64,000 bases of DNA from Microvirga calopogonii (GCF_003347665.1 NZ_QDGA01000008.1:85565-149564); one strand, 5' to 3'. Positions 29,346 through 36,708 are shown, counted from the first letter of the stretch. The notes: generated from the letters alone by a model not told the origin. Made by a program: numbers and translations.

Positions 29346-30782
29346 ATGAGCCGCGAGCCGACCACTCTCACAGGACGCATCCTGAGCCAGTTCGGGCTCT
29401 CCGCGCGCCTGCTCCTGCTGACCGTGCTCTTCGTGATGATCGCGGAAGTGCTCATCTATGTGCCCTCCGTGGCCAATTTCCGGCTGACTTGGCTGAACGA
29501 CCGTCTGGCGGCGGCACAGATCGCCGCCATGGTTCTCGATGCCGCGCCCGAGGAAACCCTGTCGGAGGAACTGGAGCTGCGCCTCCTGCACGGGGTCGGC
29601 GCCAAGGCCATCGCCCTGAAGGGGGGCGGGCGGCGAAGCCTGCTGGCCTCGGGCGACATGCCGCCCGAAGTGAGCAAGACGGTCGATCTACGCGACACCA
29701 ATTGGGTGACCCTGGTGCAGGACGCATTCTCCGTCCTCTTCAATCCGGCGGACAAGCCGATTCGCGTCATCGGAGCCGGCATGGGGGTGGAGTTCGTCGA
29801 GATGATCCTCGATCAGGCGCCCCTGCGCCATGCCATGATCAGGTTCTCGCGCAACATCCTGTTCCTGTCCCTGTTCATCTCCGGCATTACGGCGTTTCTC
29901 GTCTACCTCGCCCTGCAATGGGTGATCGTGCGTCCCGTGCGGCGGCTCACCGGTAACATCGCGGAATTCTCCAGCAATCCGGAGGATGCGTCACGGGTCA
30001 TCCAGCCGACCGCCCGCGTCGACGAGATCGGTCTGGCCGAACAGGCGCTCGCCCGCATGGAGACGACGCTCGCCGACGAGCTGCGCCAGAAGCGCCGCCT
30101 GGCCCAGCTGGGGCTGGCGGTCAGCAAGATCAATCACGAGCTGCGCAACATGCTCACCACGGCGCAGCTCCTCACGGATCGTCTGGACAACGTGAGCGAC
30201 GAGAGCGTCCAACGCATCGCCCCCAGGCTCGTCAACACCCTCGACCGGGCCATCGCCTTCTGCGAGACCACCCTGGCCTATGGCCGCGCCACGGAACCCC
30301 TGCCGCAGCGGCGTCTGACTCCCCTGGCGCCCCTGATCGCGGAACTGTCGAACCTCACGGACCTCGCGCCGGAGGTCGGCATCGCCTTCGACGCCAAGGT
30401 GCCCGATGACCTGATGGTCGATGCCGACCCGGACCAGCTCTCCCGGGTTCTGGTGAACGTGGTCCGCAATGCGGTCCAGGCCCTGAGCCAGACCGGATCG
30501 CCCGAGGGACGGCCCCGGATCGACGTGTCGGCTTCCCGAGAGGGCAGCACAGTGTGCATCCTCATCCAAGACAATGGCCCGGGCATTCCCGACCGGGCGA
30601 AGGCGACCCTGTTCACGCCCTTCCAGGGCTCGGCCCAGAAGGGGGGCACCGGCCTGGGGCTTCCCATCGCGGCGGAACTCGTTCAGCTCCACGGCGGGAC
30701 GATCATGCTCGACGAGAGCCGCGGCAGGACTTGCTTCAAGATCTCGATTCCGGATCGGCCATCCTCGTCGGGATCAAACTGA
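29346..30782 (+). CDS. Sensor histidine kinase (orphan)
   Basis: A 478-residue membrane kinase. Helix 1 is at about 20-44, a periplasmic sensor region at about 45-168, helix 2 at about 169-194, then HAMP (RPVRRLTGNI), the H-box KINHELRN with phospho-acceptor H264, and the HATPase domain (NVVRNAVQAL N-box, DNGPGIP G1, GTGLGLPIA G2). No response regulator is adjacent, so its partner is encoded elsewhere. The signal is unknown. Confidence 0.92.
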   Translation: MSREPTTLTGRILSQFGLSARLLLLTVLFVMIAEVLIYVPSVANFRLTWLNDRLAAAQIAAMVLDAAPEETLSEELELRLLHGVGAKAIALKGGGRRSLLASGDMPPEVSKTVDLRDTNWVTLVQDAFSVLFNPADKPIRVIGAGMGVEFVEMILDQAPLRHAMIRFSRNILFLSLFISGITAFLVYLALQWVIVRPVRRLTGNIAEFSSNPEDASRVIQPTARVDEIGLAEQALARMETTLADELRQKRRLAQLGLAVSKINHELRNMLTTAQLLTDRLDNVSDESVQRIAPRLVNTLDRAIAFCETTLAYGRATEPLPQRRLTPLAPLIAELSNLTDLAPEVGIAFDAKVPDDLMVDADPDQLSRVLVNVVRNAVQALSQTGSPEGRPRIDVSASREGSTVCILIQDNGPGIPDRAKATLFTPFQGSAQKGGTGLGLPIAAELVQLHGGTIMLDESRGRTCFKISIPDRPSSSGSN

Positions 30783-30887
30783 AGCTTTCCGCACATCTTC
30801 TGCACGAAGAGGCTTGCCAAGCGGATCAGATGCCTCTATGTCAGCGGCCTCGGCGAACGTTGCTCCCCGCAACAACCGGCCGACAAT

Positions 30888-30964
30888 GCGCCCGTAGCTC
30901 AGCTGGATAGAGCACCAGACTACGAATCTGGGGGTCAGAGGTTCGAATCCTTTCGGGCGCGCCA
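30888..30964 (+). tRNA. tRNA-Arg (anticodon ACG)
   Basis: Full cloverleaf: acceptor GCGCCCG/CGGGCGC, D-stem GCTC/GAGC, anticodon stem CCAGA/TCTGG with loop CTACGAA, T-arm AGAGG-TTCGAAT-CCTTT, discriminator G and encoded CCA. It reads CGN codons through inosine. Confidence 0.97.
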
Positions 30965-31277
30965 TTTTCCTCTCTACAATCGACGAAGACGAGAGTTCGA
31001 TGCTCGGTTCCTGAGTGTCTGAATGCTTTCGCGCTCCCCGCGTCATCGCCAGCCTGACGCCGGCCATCCACCTCTTTATGCCAACTCTCCGCCCTCATCT
31101 GAGGAGGCGCGTAGCGCCGTCTCGAAGGAGGATCCAGTGCACTCCGAAATATCCTTCGAGACGCAGCTTCGCCGCTCCTCAGGATGAGGGGGAGGGTGTT
31201 TCGTGAGAGCCTCGATCCCGACTCCGGGATCGGCGTCAGCACGAGACCCCTTGAGCGTCATCCAGGCCTTGAGGGTT
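30965..31277. other. Intergenic gap after tRNA-Arg
   Basis: No gene is supported. It contains the family C repeat at 31092-31189; the remainder shows no clear promoter or terminator. Confidence 0.6.
31092..31189. repeat. CCTCATC-TGAGGAG inverted repeat (family C)
   Basis: Second copy of the element at 6597: CCTCATCTGAGGAG at the left pairs with CTCCTCAGGATGAGG, and GTCTCGAAGGA pairs with TCCTTCGAGAC. The arms match those of the other copy more than the loop does. Confidence 0.85.
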
Positions 31278-31445
31278 CTAAACCTCGGCCGCCGGAGTTA
31301 TGCCGAGGTCATTGAGCTTGGCTCGAACCTCCGTGACCGACCGTTTCAGCTTCAGGCTGATCACCGAGACCGGGGCTCCTTCCCGAGCGAGGGACAGAAG
31401 GGCTTGGACGGCCTCGTAACTCCAATGGTCTCCGGCGGGATTCAT
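31278..31445 (-). CDS. Small conserved protein, possible helix-turn-helix
   Basis: A 55-residue protein from the ATG at 31443-31445 (MNPAGDHWSYEAVQALLSLA). It has a helix followed by PVSVISLKLKRSVTEVRAKL, which looks like a short helix-turn-helix segment (a sigma-like or Myb-like recognition helix). The function is unknown. It is a stand-alone gene between tRNA-Arg and the GlsB gene. Confidence 0.6.
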   Translation of the reverse strand: MNPAGDHWSYEAVQALLSLAREGAPVSVISLKLKRSVTEVRAKLNDLGITPAAEV

Positions 31446-31591
31446 GGTGTGCTTCTCCCTTTGAACGAAGCGCAAGCGTCCGTCGCAAGTGCGGCGAGAT
31501 GATGAAATGGCGGTTTGGGAAACGCTTCCGCCGCAACCTTAGCCGAGGATGCGCGTTCCTTGTGGAGGCAACGCACACCAAGGACCGCAAC

Positions 31592-31861
31592 ATGAGCATT
31601 CTCTGGACCATCATCATCGGCTTCGTGGCAGGTATAATCGCTAAATGGATCATGCCCGGACGGAACGAACCCTCCGGCTTCATCATGACGACCATCCTCG
31701 GCATCGTCGGTGCCGTGGTCGCCACCTATCTCGGGCAGGCACTGGGCTGGTACCGGGCCGACGAGGGCGCCGGCTTCATCGGTGCCATCGTGGGCGCCAT
31801 CATCGTGCTCTTCATCTATGGCCTGATCGTCGGACGCCGCTCGTCGACGTCGTCGTACTGA
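31592..31861 (+). CDS. GlsB/YeaQ/YmgE family stress-response membrane protein
   Basis: An 89-residue transglycosylase-associated protein with three hydrophobic helices and the family pattern IIIGFVAGIIAKWIMPG, TTILGIVGAVVATYLG, IGAIVGAIIVLFIYG. Members are induced by stress and are thought to sit in the inner membrane. The start at 31592 is better placed than an upstream in-frame ATG at 31499. The region around it is rich in stress genes, but no perfect EcfG promoter precedes this one. Confidence 0.88.
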   Translation: MSILWTIIIGFVAGIIAKWIMPGRNEPSGFIMTTILGIVGAVVATYLGQALGWYRADEGAGFIGAIVGAIIVLFIYGLIVGRRSSTSSY

Positions 31862-31884
31862 TCGGTTCCAGGATCGAGATCAAA

Positions 31885-32066
31885 GCATCGGACGTGAATT
31901 CGAATGCACGTCCGATGCTTTAGTTTTTGTTCTTCGCATCTATTCACGCAAAACCGGTTCCCACTTTTGCGTTCGACGCTCTAACGCCAAGGGCCACAGC
32001 GAGACTGTGGCCCTTCTTGCATGACGAGATCCCGAAAGCGGTGTCCGCTTCCGGGTCTGATGTTTT
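31885..32066. repeat. Three consecutive family A-type palindromes
   Basis: 31885-31918: GCATCGGACGTG...CACGTCCGATGC. 31945-31982: CGCAAAACCGGTTCCCAC...GCGTTCGACGC, the inverse of the element at 15188. 32023-32066: GAGATCCCGAAAGCGG...CCGCTTCCGGGTC, whose edge TTTTAG overlaps the stop of the next minus-strand gene. Confidence 0.8.
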
Positions 32067-32301
32067 AGCCGTGATGAGCGATGCGGTCCTGATCGTGCGA
32101 GCCCATGAGGGCCGCCTTGACGGGGCAATTGCCCACATAGCCGCGCCAGGCGAGATAGGAGCCGCCTGCAAGCGCGAGGATGTTCAGGAGGGGGTTGGGG
32201 CGCGGTTTGGCGGCGGCCGCCGCAAGGCCGAGGCCGGCCAGCATATAGGCCCCACGCTCGACCGTGCTGAGGTTGGGCTCTCCGTCCATCATGTTCGACA
32301 C
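32065..32301 (-). CDS. Small membrane protein, DUF2892-like
   Basis: A 78-residue protein. The GTG at 32299-32301 is favoured because AGGAG lies 8-12 nt upstream. It has an N-terminal soluble patch, then YMLAGLGLAAAAAKPRP and LLNILALAGGSYLAWRGYVG, two short hydrophobic segments resembling DUF2892 (YgaP-like) inner-membrane domains. The C-terminus is His/Asp-rich. A perfect EcfG-type promoter precedes it, divergent from that of the DUF892 gene. Its TAA stop overlaps the edge of a palindromic repeat. Confidence 0.7.
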   Translation of the reverse strand: MSNMMDGEPNLSTVERGAYMLAGLGLAAAAAKPRPNPLLNILALAGGSYLAWRGYVGNCPVKAALMGSHDQDRIAHHG

Positions 32302-32329
32302 GTCGGTTCTCCTTGATTGATCTTGGCCG

Positions 32330-32355
32330 AACGCGACGCGAAGCCGTGTTGTTCC
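32330..32355 (-). promoter_or_regulatory. EcfG-type promoter, minus strand
   Basis: On the minus strand GGAAC (32355-32351), 17 bp, CGTT (32333-32330). It is 29 nt ahead of the GTG start of the small membrane protein. Confidence 0.75.
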
Positions 32356-32382
32356 TCGCAAAACAAGAGCTGCGAAACGGCA

Positions 32383-32407
32383 GGAACCCCGAAGCTTGAC
32401 CTTCGTT
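32383..32407 (+). promoter_or_regulatory. EcfG-type promoter, plus strand
   Basis: GGAAC at 32383-32387, 16 bp, CGTT at 32404-32407, 31 nt ahead of the DUF892 start. It is back to back with the minus-strand copy. Confidence 0.85.
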
Positions 32408-32437
32408 GAGTCCACGCCCAACGAAGGAGTTATCACG

Positions 32438-32932
32438 ATGGCAGCCAAGGAAAAGACCCTGAACGACCTGTTCCTTCATACCCTGAAGGACGTCTACTAT
32501 GCCGAGAAGCAGATCCTGAAGGCTCTGCCGCGGATGGCGAAGAACGCCGATTCGGAAGAGCTGAAGCAGGCCTTCGAGACCCATCGCGAAGAAACCGAAG
32601 GCCAGATCGAGCGTCTGGAGAAGGTGTTCGAGATGCTCGGCAAGCCGGCTCGCGGCGTGCAGTGCGAAGCCATCAACGGCATCATCGAGGAAGGCAAGGA
32701 AGTCATGGAGGACTTCGCCGACAGCGAGGCTCTCGATGCCGGCATCCTGGCCGCCGCGCAGGCCGTCGAGCATTACGAGATCACCCGCTACGGCTCTCTG
32801 AAGACCTGGGCCGGCGAGCTGGGCCTGAACGACGCAATGAAGCTTCTCGACCAGAACCTCGAAGAGGAGAAGAAGACCGACAAGCTGCTGACCCAGCTTG
32901 CCGAGGCGCGCGTGAACATCAAGGCCGCCTAA
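32438..32932 (+). CDS. DUF892 (YciF-like) ferritin-like protein
   Basis: A 164-residue paralogue of the protein at 19470, with the same motifs (LFLHTLKDVYYAEKQI, QAFETHREETEGQ, AVEHYEITRYG). The start ATG has GAAGGAG about 8 nt upstream. Family members are ferritin-like helical bundles expressed under stress. Both copies in this window have perfect EcfG promoters. Confidence 0.92.
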   Translation: MAAKEKTLNDLFLHTLKDVYYAEKQILKALPRMAKNADSEELKQAFETHREETEGQIERLEKVFEMLGKPARGVQCEAINGIIEEGKEVMEDFADSEALDAGILAAAQAVEHYEITRYGSLKTWAGELGLNDAMKLLDQNLEEEKKTDKLLTQLAEARVNIKAA

Positions 32933-32997
32933 GTCGCACTTTCAAAAGGAGGCCTCGCGCTCGCGCAGCGCTAGGCCTTCCTGTTGGAGGCACAGCC

Positions 32998-33246
32998 TCA
33001 ATGCCGATGAGCCGGATCCGGTGCGACCTTCGTGTCCAGGGTCAGGCGCATGGATCCCGACGGCGTGATCTCGAGCGAGGCTCTCATCGTGTCGGGGTAT
33101 TCCACCAGATGCAGGAAGGCCAGAAGCCTCAGGCGCACGATGGCGGGAAATTGCTCCAGGCAATGCACCATGTTCCGGGACGCGCGATCGATCAGCTCGT
33201 CCTGGACGATGCAGGCGAGGGGAGGATTCTCTTCAGGCAGCGACAT
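32998..33246 (-). CDS. Small protein overlapping luxI (CinS-like position)
   Basis: An 82-residue acidic/hydrophobic protein from the ATG at 33244-33246 (MSLPEENPPLACIVQDEL). It starts 14 nt before the luxI stop codon in another frame, so it is probably translationally coupled to the autoinducer synthase. No known domain is recognised. In Rhizobium leguminosarum a small protein, CinS, is coupled in the same way to cinI and acts as an anti-repressor of PraR; here a PraR-like regulator is encoded 1.6 kb away. The analogy is positional; sequence homology to CinS was not established. Confidence 0.7.
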   Translation of the reverse strand: MSLPEENPPLACIVQDELIDRASRNMVHCLEQFPAIVRLRLLAFLHLVEYPDTMRASLEITPSGSMRLTLDTKVAPDPAHRH

Positions 33247-33874
33247 GCGGCACCCGTTCCAGGACAGGGGACATCTGGGCATCGCGGACGAGCATCGAGC
33301 CGCGCAATCCGGCGAGGCGGACAACCTTCTCCAGGCTCTCCCGAGAAATCGTGATCGCCGCCGCGATGCAGGGCTGGCCTTCGATCATGGTCGGAAGGCC
33401 GAGGGGCTTCACCTTGAAGCCGGCCTGCTGCCAGCGGGGCAGCCACCACATCTCGACCACCGCCGTGAGCTCCGTGATGCCTTCCTCCAGGCAGAACTGC
33501 TGCACGGCCGCGAGAAGGCGGCAATCCGTTCGTCCCATGCGCCGTTCCTTGACGACGAAGTATCGCGTCCACTCGAAGATGTGGTCGGCCCGGGGAAGGC
33601 CCCGTTGCGCCATGTGGCCGAAGACCTCGCTCAGCATGTGGGGCAGAGCGGTCGGGTAGAGCCTCTGCCCCCCTACCACCCGGTCCTGGTCGATGGCGAG
33701 GAGGTAGACCGCGTTGCCGTTGTCGTAGACATCGATCTCGCGTCCATCGGGGCGGTGCAGGTCGCGCCATCCACGCTCCTTGACGAAGACCTCATGCCGG
33801 AGGCGGAAGTATTCTTCCAATCTTCCATGGTATAAATGCTCGTTTTCCTTGGAAATCACATGAATTTTCGTCAT
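33233..33874 (-). CDS. Acyl-homoserine-lactone synthase (LuxI family)
   Basis: A 213-residue enzyme making an acyl-homoserine lactone from SAM and an acyl carrier. All invariant family residues are visible: R26, F30 and W36 in RLRHEVFVKERGW, D48 and D51 in EIDVYDNGNA, R71 in VVGGQRLYP, and E101 and R104 in IFEWTRYF. The start at 33872-33874 (MTKIHVIS) is preceded by AAGGGGGAA, which lies inside a hairpin. The gene is 87 nt downstream of luxR and overlaps the next small gene. Confidence 0.95.
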   Translation of the reverse strand: MTKIHVISKENEHLYHGRLEEYFRLRHEVFVKERGWRDLHRPDGREIDVYDNGNAVYLLAIDQDRVVGGQRLYPTALPHMLSEVFGHMAQRGLPRADHIFEWTRYFVVKERRMGRTDCRLLAAVQQFCLEEGITELTAVVEMWWLPRWQQAGFKVKPLGLPTMIEGQPCIAAAITISRESLEKVVRLAGLRGSMLVRDAQMSPVLERVPHVAA

Positions 33875-33883
33875 CGGATGCCG

Positions 33884-33908
33884 TTCCCCCTTATTTATCA
33901 AGGGGGAA
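33884..33908 (-). promoter_or_regulatory. Hairpin enclosing the luxI ribosome-binding site
   Basis: In the luxI leader, TTCCCCCTT pairs perfectly with AAGGGGGAA across a 7-nt AT-rich loop. The AAGGGGG arm is the only purine-rich Shine-Dalgarno candidate, 11 nt before the ATG, so the hairpin would block ribosome access. There is no T-run, so it is not a terminator. Confidence 0.7.
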
Positions 33909-33935
33909 TTCTTCCCGCGTTCGACTGAAGAAAGA

Positions 33936-33955
33936 TATTGTAGGAAATTACAGGT
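33936..33955 (-). promoter_or_regulatory. Candidate lux box upstream of luxI
   Basis: Minus strand ACCTGTAATTTCCTACAATA matches the Vibrio lux box ACCTGTAGGATCGTACAGGT at 13 of 20 positions, with a perfect left half-site. It is 61 nt ahead of the luxI ATG, a plausible LuxR activation site. Confidence 0.6.
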
Positions 33956-33961
33956 GAGGCT

Positions 33962-34705
33962 TCACAGCCGGATCAGCTTGTACTGGAGCGCCCGTGCCAC
34001 GGCCTGTGTCTTGTTGACCGCTTCGAGCTTCTGGCAGGCGCTGACGATGTGGGCCGTGACCGTGCGCTCGGTGATGCCGAGGATCTCGCCCGTGTCCGCT
34101 GCCGATTTCCCGGCTGCGGCCCAGATCAGGGTTTCGCGCTCGCGGGGCGTGAGCAGGCTCGGGCCGATCGGCGGCTGGGCCTCGAACAGCCGCCGGGCGC
34201 GCTCGAAGGCATACATGGCCATCAGGTGAAGGGCGGGCTTCGTCCGAGGGGAGAGGTCCAGGTCCACGCCGCTCATGGAAAAGCAGGCCTCGTAGCCGTT
34301 GATCCCATGAATGGGCAGGCAGAAGCCGTCCCGCATCCGGAAATCCGTGGCCCGGTCCATGACCTCGGCGGCCTTCCGCTCCGTCGCACGGTTGTAGGGC
34401 GCCTCCGACCACTCGAAGGGCTGGGTGGTGTTCTTGCAAAGGCGGATGATCGGATCCGACCTCACGTAATCCTGCTTGGCATAGATATCGAACCAGCCCA
34501 TGGGCCACTTCTTGAGCAGGACGACCTGTTCGAAACGCTCCTTCGGGTTCGGCAGGCCCGTCATGATGAAGTTTTCGAAACCGAAGAGGGAAAAGGTCCG
34601 TGCGACCGCCTCCACCACGTCGTCCGGGCTGGTCAGGTCATCGAGGCTGTCGATGAACGCGAAGGCTTCCGTCGCATAGTCGAAGGCGCGGCCGCTCAAG
34701 GGCAT
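33962..34705 (-). CDS. LuxR-family quorum-sensing regulator
   Basis: A 247-residue regulator with an N-terminal autoinducer-binding domain (WFDIYAKQDYVRSDPI, carrying the conserved Trp/Tyr/Asp pocket residues) and a C-terminal GerE helix-turn-helix (LTPRERETLIWAAAGKSAAD, then TERTVTAHI). It is upstream of luxI on the same strand, so it is the cognate receptor. It is divergent from the PraR-like gene with a 131-bp shared control region. Confidence 0.94.
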   Translation of the reverse strand: MPLSGRAFDYATEAFAFIDSLDDLTSPDDVVEAVARTFSLFGFENFIMTGLPNPKERFEQVVLLKKWPMGWFDIYAKQDYVRSDPIIRLCKNTTQPFEWSEAPYNRATERKAAEVMDRATDFRMRDGFCLPIHGINGYEACFSMSGVDLDLSPRTKPALHLMAMYAFERARRLFEAQPPIGPSLLTPRERETLIWAAAGKSAADTGEILGITERTVTAHIVSACQKLEAVNKTQAVARALQYKLIRL

Positions 34706-34753
34706 CTCCGAGAGATATACAACCTACATGATATTTAGTAACATGATGCAACC

Positions 34754-34770
34754 GCTAGGTTAATCCTAGC
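34754..34770. promoter_or_regulatory. Palindromic operator candidate between luxR and the PraR-like gene
   Basis: GCTAGG-TTAAT-CCTAGC, perfect 6-bp arms around a 5-bp spacer, in the divergent control region. It could bind the XRE regulator encoded next to it (inference). Confidence 0.5.
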
Positions 34771-34836
34771 CTCATGCTACCAAAGGTTATACAATTCGCG
34801 TAAGGAGTACAAGATAGCCAGAGGCAGGAGCGCTCT

Positions 34837-35223
34837 TTGCAGAAGAAGTCACCCAACGAGGTCGATCGGCATATCGGCAGCCGTGTCAGGGCAAGGCGGA
34901 TCATGCTCGGGATGAGCCAGGAGAAGCTTGCCGATGCCTTGGGGCTCACGTTCCAGCAGGTCCAGAAATATGAGAAGGGTGCGAACCGCATCGGCGCGAG
35001 CCGTCTGCTCCACATCGCGGGGATATTGGACGTGAGCTTCGAGTTCTTCTTCGAGGGGATTCCCGGCCTGCGCGCGGGCGGGTTCTCCGACGACAGTCTG
35101 GTGGCCGAGTTTCTGACGCGCTCGGACAGCGACCGCCTCGTGCGCGGCTTCCTTAAACTGAAGGACGAGGAGGCCCGACGCAAGGTGGCTGACCTCGTCG
35201 ACTGGCTCGCATCGGCCGGGTAG
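34837..35223 (+). CDS. XRE-family transcriptional regulator, PraR-like
   Basis: A 128-residue regulator starting at TTG (34837) after a GGCAGGAG ribosome site. The helix-turn-helix is GMSQEKLADALGLTFQQVQK, followed by YEKGANRIGASRLLHIAGIL and VSFEFFFE. This matches the PraR/PhrR-like group of Rhizobiales, whose member PraR represses quorum-sensing and biofilm genes in Rhizobium leguminosarum. Divergence from luxR supports a role in the same circuit. Confidence 0.85.
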   Translation: MQKKSPNEVDRHIGSRVRARRIMLGMSQEKLADALGLTFQQVQKYEKGANRIGASRLLHIAGILDVSFEFFFEGIPGLRAGGFSDDSLVAEFLTRSDSDRLVRGFLKLKDEEARRKVADLVDWLASAG

Positions 35224-35292
35224 GGCAGCTGAGCGGCTGTCTCTCCGGCAAGAAGACCTCAGCCTCTAAAGCATTGAGCATGGGAGACCTTC

Positions 35293-35317
35293 GGAACCTG
35301 CCGCGCTTCTAATGGTT
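35293..35317 (+). promoter_or_regulatory. Near-consensus EcfG-type promoter
   Basis: GGAAC at 35293-35297, 16 bp, GGTT at 35314-35317 (one mismatch to CGTT). It is 29 nt ahead of the first gene of the four-gene membrane-stress cluster. Confidence 0.5.
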
Positions 35318-35345
35318 ACTCACTCACGATTGAAAGAGGTTGACC

Positions 35346-35867
35346 ATGGGCGTGGGACAGCAGAACACCGACAGGCAGCAGGACAACGGCAACGAGGATT
35401 GGGATGCGCTCAAGGGGGATGTCGGCAACATCGCGGACGCCGCAGTTGAGCGCAGCCGGTACTTCATCGATTCCGCCCGGGAGCAGGCGACCGATTACGT
35501 CGACCGCCGCAAGGACGATATTGCGCAGTCTGTTGCCGATTTCGCCAACTCCTTGCGCGAATCCACTCATTCCTTCGACGAGCGGCCGAATATCCGCGCC
35601 GTCGTCGACACGGCGGCCGAAGGATTGGAGCAGCTTGCGGGATCCATTCGCGAGCGCACCTTCGCGGATTTCTTCAACGACTTCGAAGACGTCGTCCGCC
35701 GTCGTCCGGCAACCGTGGCGGCCGCATCCGTCGCCATAGGCTTCCTGGCCGCACGCTTCATCAAGAGCACGGCGGAGGATCTTCGCTATGACGACGTGCG
35801 TGCAAGCCAAGCTCAGAATGCACGGTCGCGTGCGCAGCAGGCCCAGCGCTCGCGCTCCGGCGCCTGA
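35346..35867 (+). CDS. Conserved hypothetical membrane-associated protein
   Basis: A 173-residue protein: an amphipathic, charged helical N-terminal part (about 20-110; VERSRYFIDSAREQATDYVDRRKDD), one hydrophobic segment (RRRPATVAAASVAIGFLAARF, about 118-138) and an Ala/Arg/Gln-rich tail. This recalls ElaB/YqjD-type ribosome-associated membrane proteins but is not a clear member. It is first of four co-directional genes. The start ATG at 35346 is chosen over a TTG 6 nt upstream. Confidence 0.75.
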   Translation: MGVGQQNTDRQQDNGNEDWDALKGDVGNIADAAVERSRYFIDSAREQATDYVDRRKDDIAQSVADFANSLRESTHSFDERPNIRAVVDTAAEGLEQLAGSIRERTFADFFNDFEDVVRRRPATVAAASVAIGFLAARFIKSTAEDLRYDDVRASQAQNARSRAQQAQRSRSGA

Positions 35868-35878
35868 CGGAGGTCGTC

Positions 35879-36271
35879 ATGCAGGGCAACGGCAACCAAA
35901 CGATCCAGGGTCTCGTGGGTGAGGCGCTGCGGGAATCGACCGATCTCGCACAGAAGGAATTCACGCTCTTCAAGACCGAGGTATCCCAGAACATCCGCAC
36001 GCTTTTCATGGGACTCGCCATGGTGGTCGTGGCGGCGATCTTCGCCATCGCTGCCGTCATGCTGCTGACCGACTCCCTGGTGAAGTGGCTGGCGACCGTC
36101 GTCCATTCGGAAGCGCTCGCCGCGCTCATCGTCGGCGGCGTGCTGGCCGTGATCGCCATCGGCCTCGGGCTGTGGGGACGCAGCGCCATGTCGTCGTCCA
36201 CGCTCACGCCGAAGCGGACGATGCACTCGCTCAAGCGCGATGCGGAAGTCCTGTCGGAAAGGGGTGCATGA
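35879..36271 (+). CDS. Phage-holin family III-like membrane protein (DUF1469/YqjE-like)
   Basis: A 130-residue protein with two hydrophobic helices (about 44-68 and 78-100) and the pattern LVGEALRESTDLAQKEFTLF seen in DUF1469/YqjE proteins. Despite the family name it is a chromosomal stress-associated gene with no phage genes nearby. The stop overlaps the next start (ATGATGA). Confidence 0.82.
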   Translation: MQGNGNQTIQGLVGEALRESTDLAQKEFTLFKTEVSQNIRTLFMGLAMVVVAAIFAIAAVMLLTDSLVKWLATVVHSEALAALIVGGVLAVIAIGLGLWGRSAMSSSTLTPKRTMHSLKRDAEVLSERGA

Positions 36272-36687
36272 TGACGTCACAGAATCTGCAGGAACTGGAG
36301 AGCGACATCGAGCGCAGTCGCGCTCAGCTCGACCAGACCATCGATCGTCTCCAGAACAAGATGACGGTCTCCGGTGTGGTCGATGACATGCTCGGCACCG
36401 CCAGAAACGGCCAGTATGGGCCGCTTTACGACAAGGTTCTGGACACGGTCAGACGCAATCCCGTGCCGGTCATGCTGATCGCCATGGGCGTTGGGCTTCT
36501 CGCCTATCGACTCGGTCGGTCCGTCGCGCCTCGGAGAACCCGTCTGATCGCGGCCGATGAGGATCTGATCACGGAAGAGCATCTTCTGATGGAGGCGGAG
36601 GATCCCCGCCTCTACGGCGCAGAGGCCGCGTCGCTGAACACGTCCGATCCGATGTTCGAGCGCCCGGGCACGAGTTCCCGATTTTGA
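36268..36687 (+). CDS. DUF3618 domain protein
   Basis: A 139-residue protein. The DUF3618 signature is at residues 6-30 (LQELESDIERSRAQLDQTID), and a hydrophobic segment (PVPVMLIAMGVGLLAYRL) follows. Such proteins usually neighbour YqjE/YqjD-like genes, as here. The C-terminal half is acidic. It overlaps the previous gene by 4 nt. Confidence 0.85.
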   Translation: MMTSQNLQELESDIERSRAQLDQTIDRLQNKMTVSGVVDDMLGTARNGQYGPLYDKVLDTVRRNPVPVMLIAMGVGLLAYRLGRSVAPRRTRLIAADEDLITEEHLLMEAEDPRLYGAEAASLNTSDPMFERPGTSSRF

Positions 36688-36708
36688 TGGATGAAACAGG
36701 AGTTTTCC

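Noticed and set aside
31499..31591. Longer N-terminus for the GlsB-family protein
   Set aside because: The added residues are basic and unlike the family, whose first helix starts right after 31592.
35879..36271. Prophage signal from a holin-like protein
   Set aside because: DUF1469 is chromosomal in many bacteria and no capsid, tail, lysin or integrase gene lies nearby.
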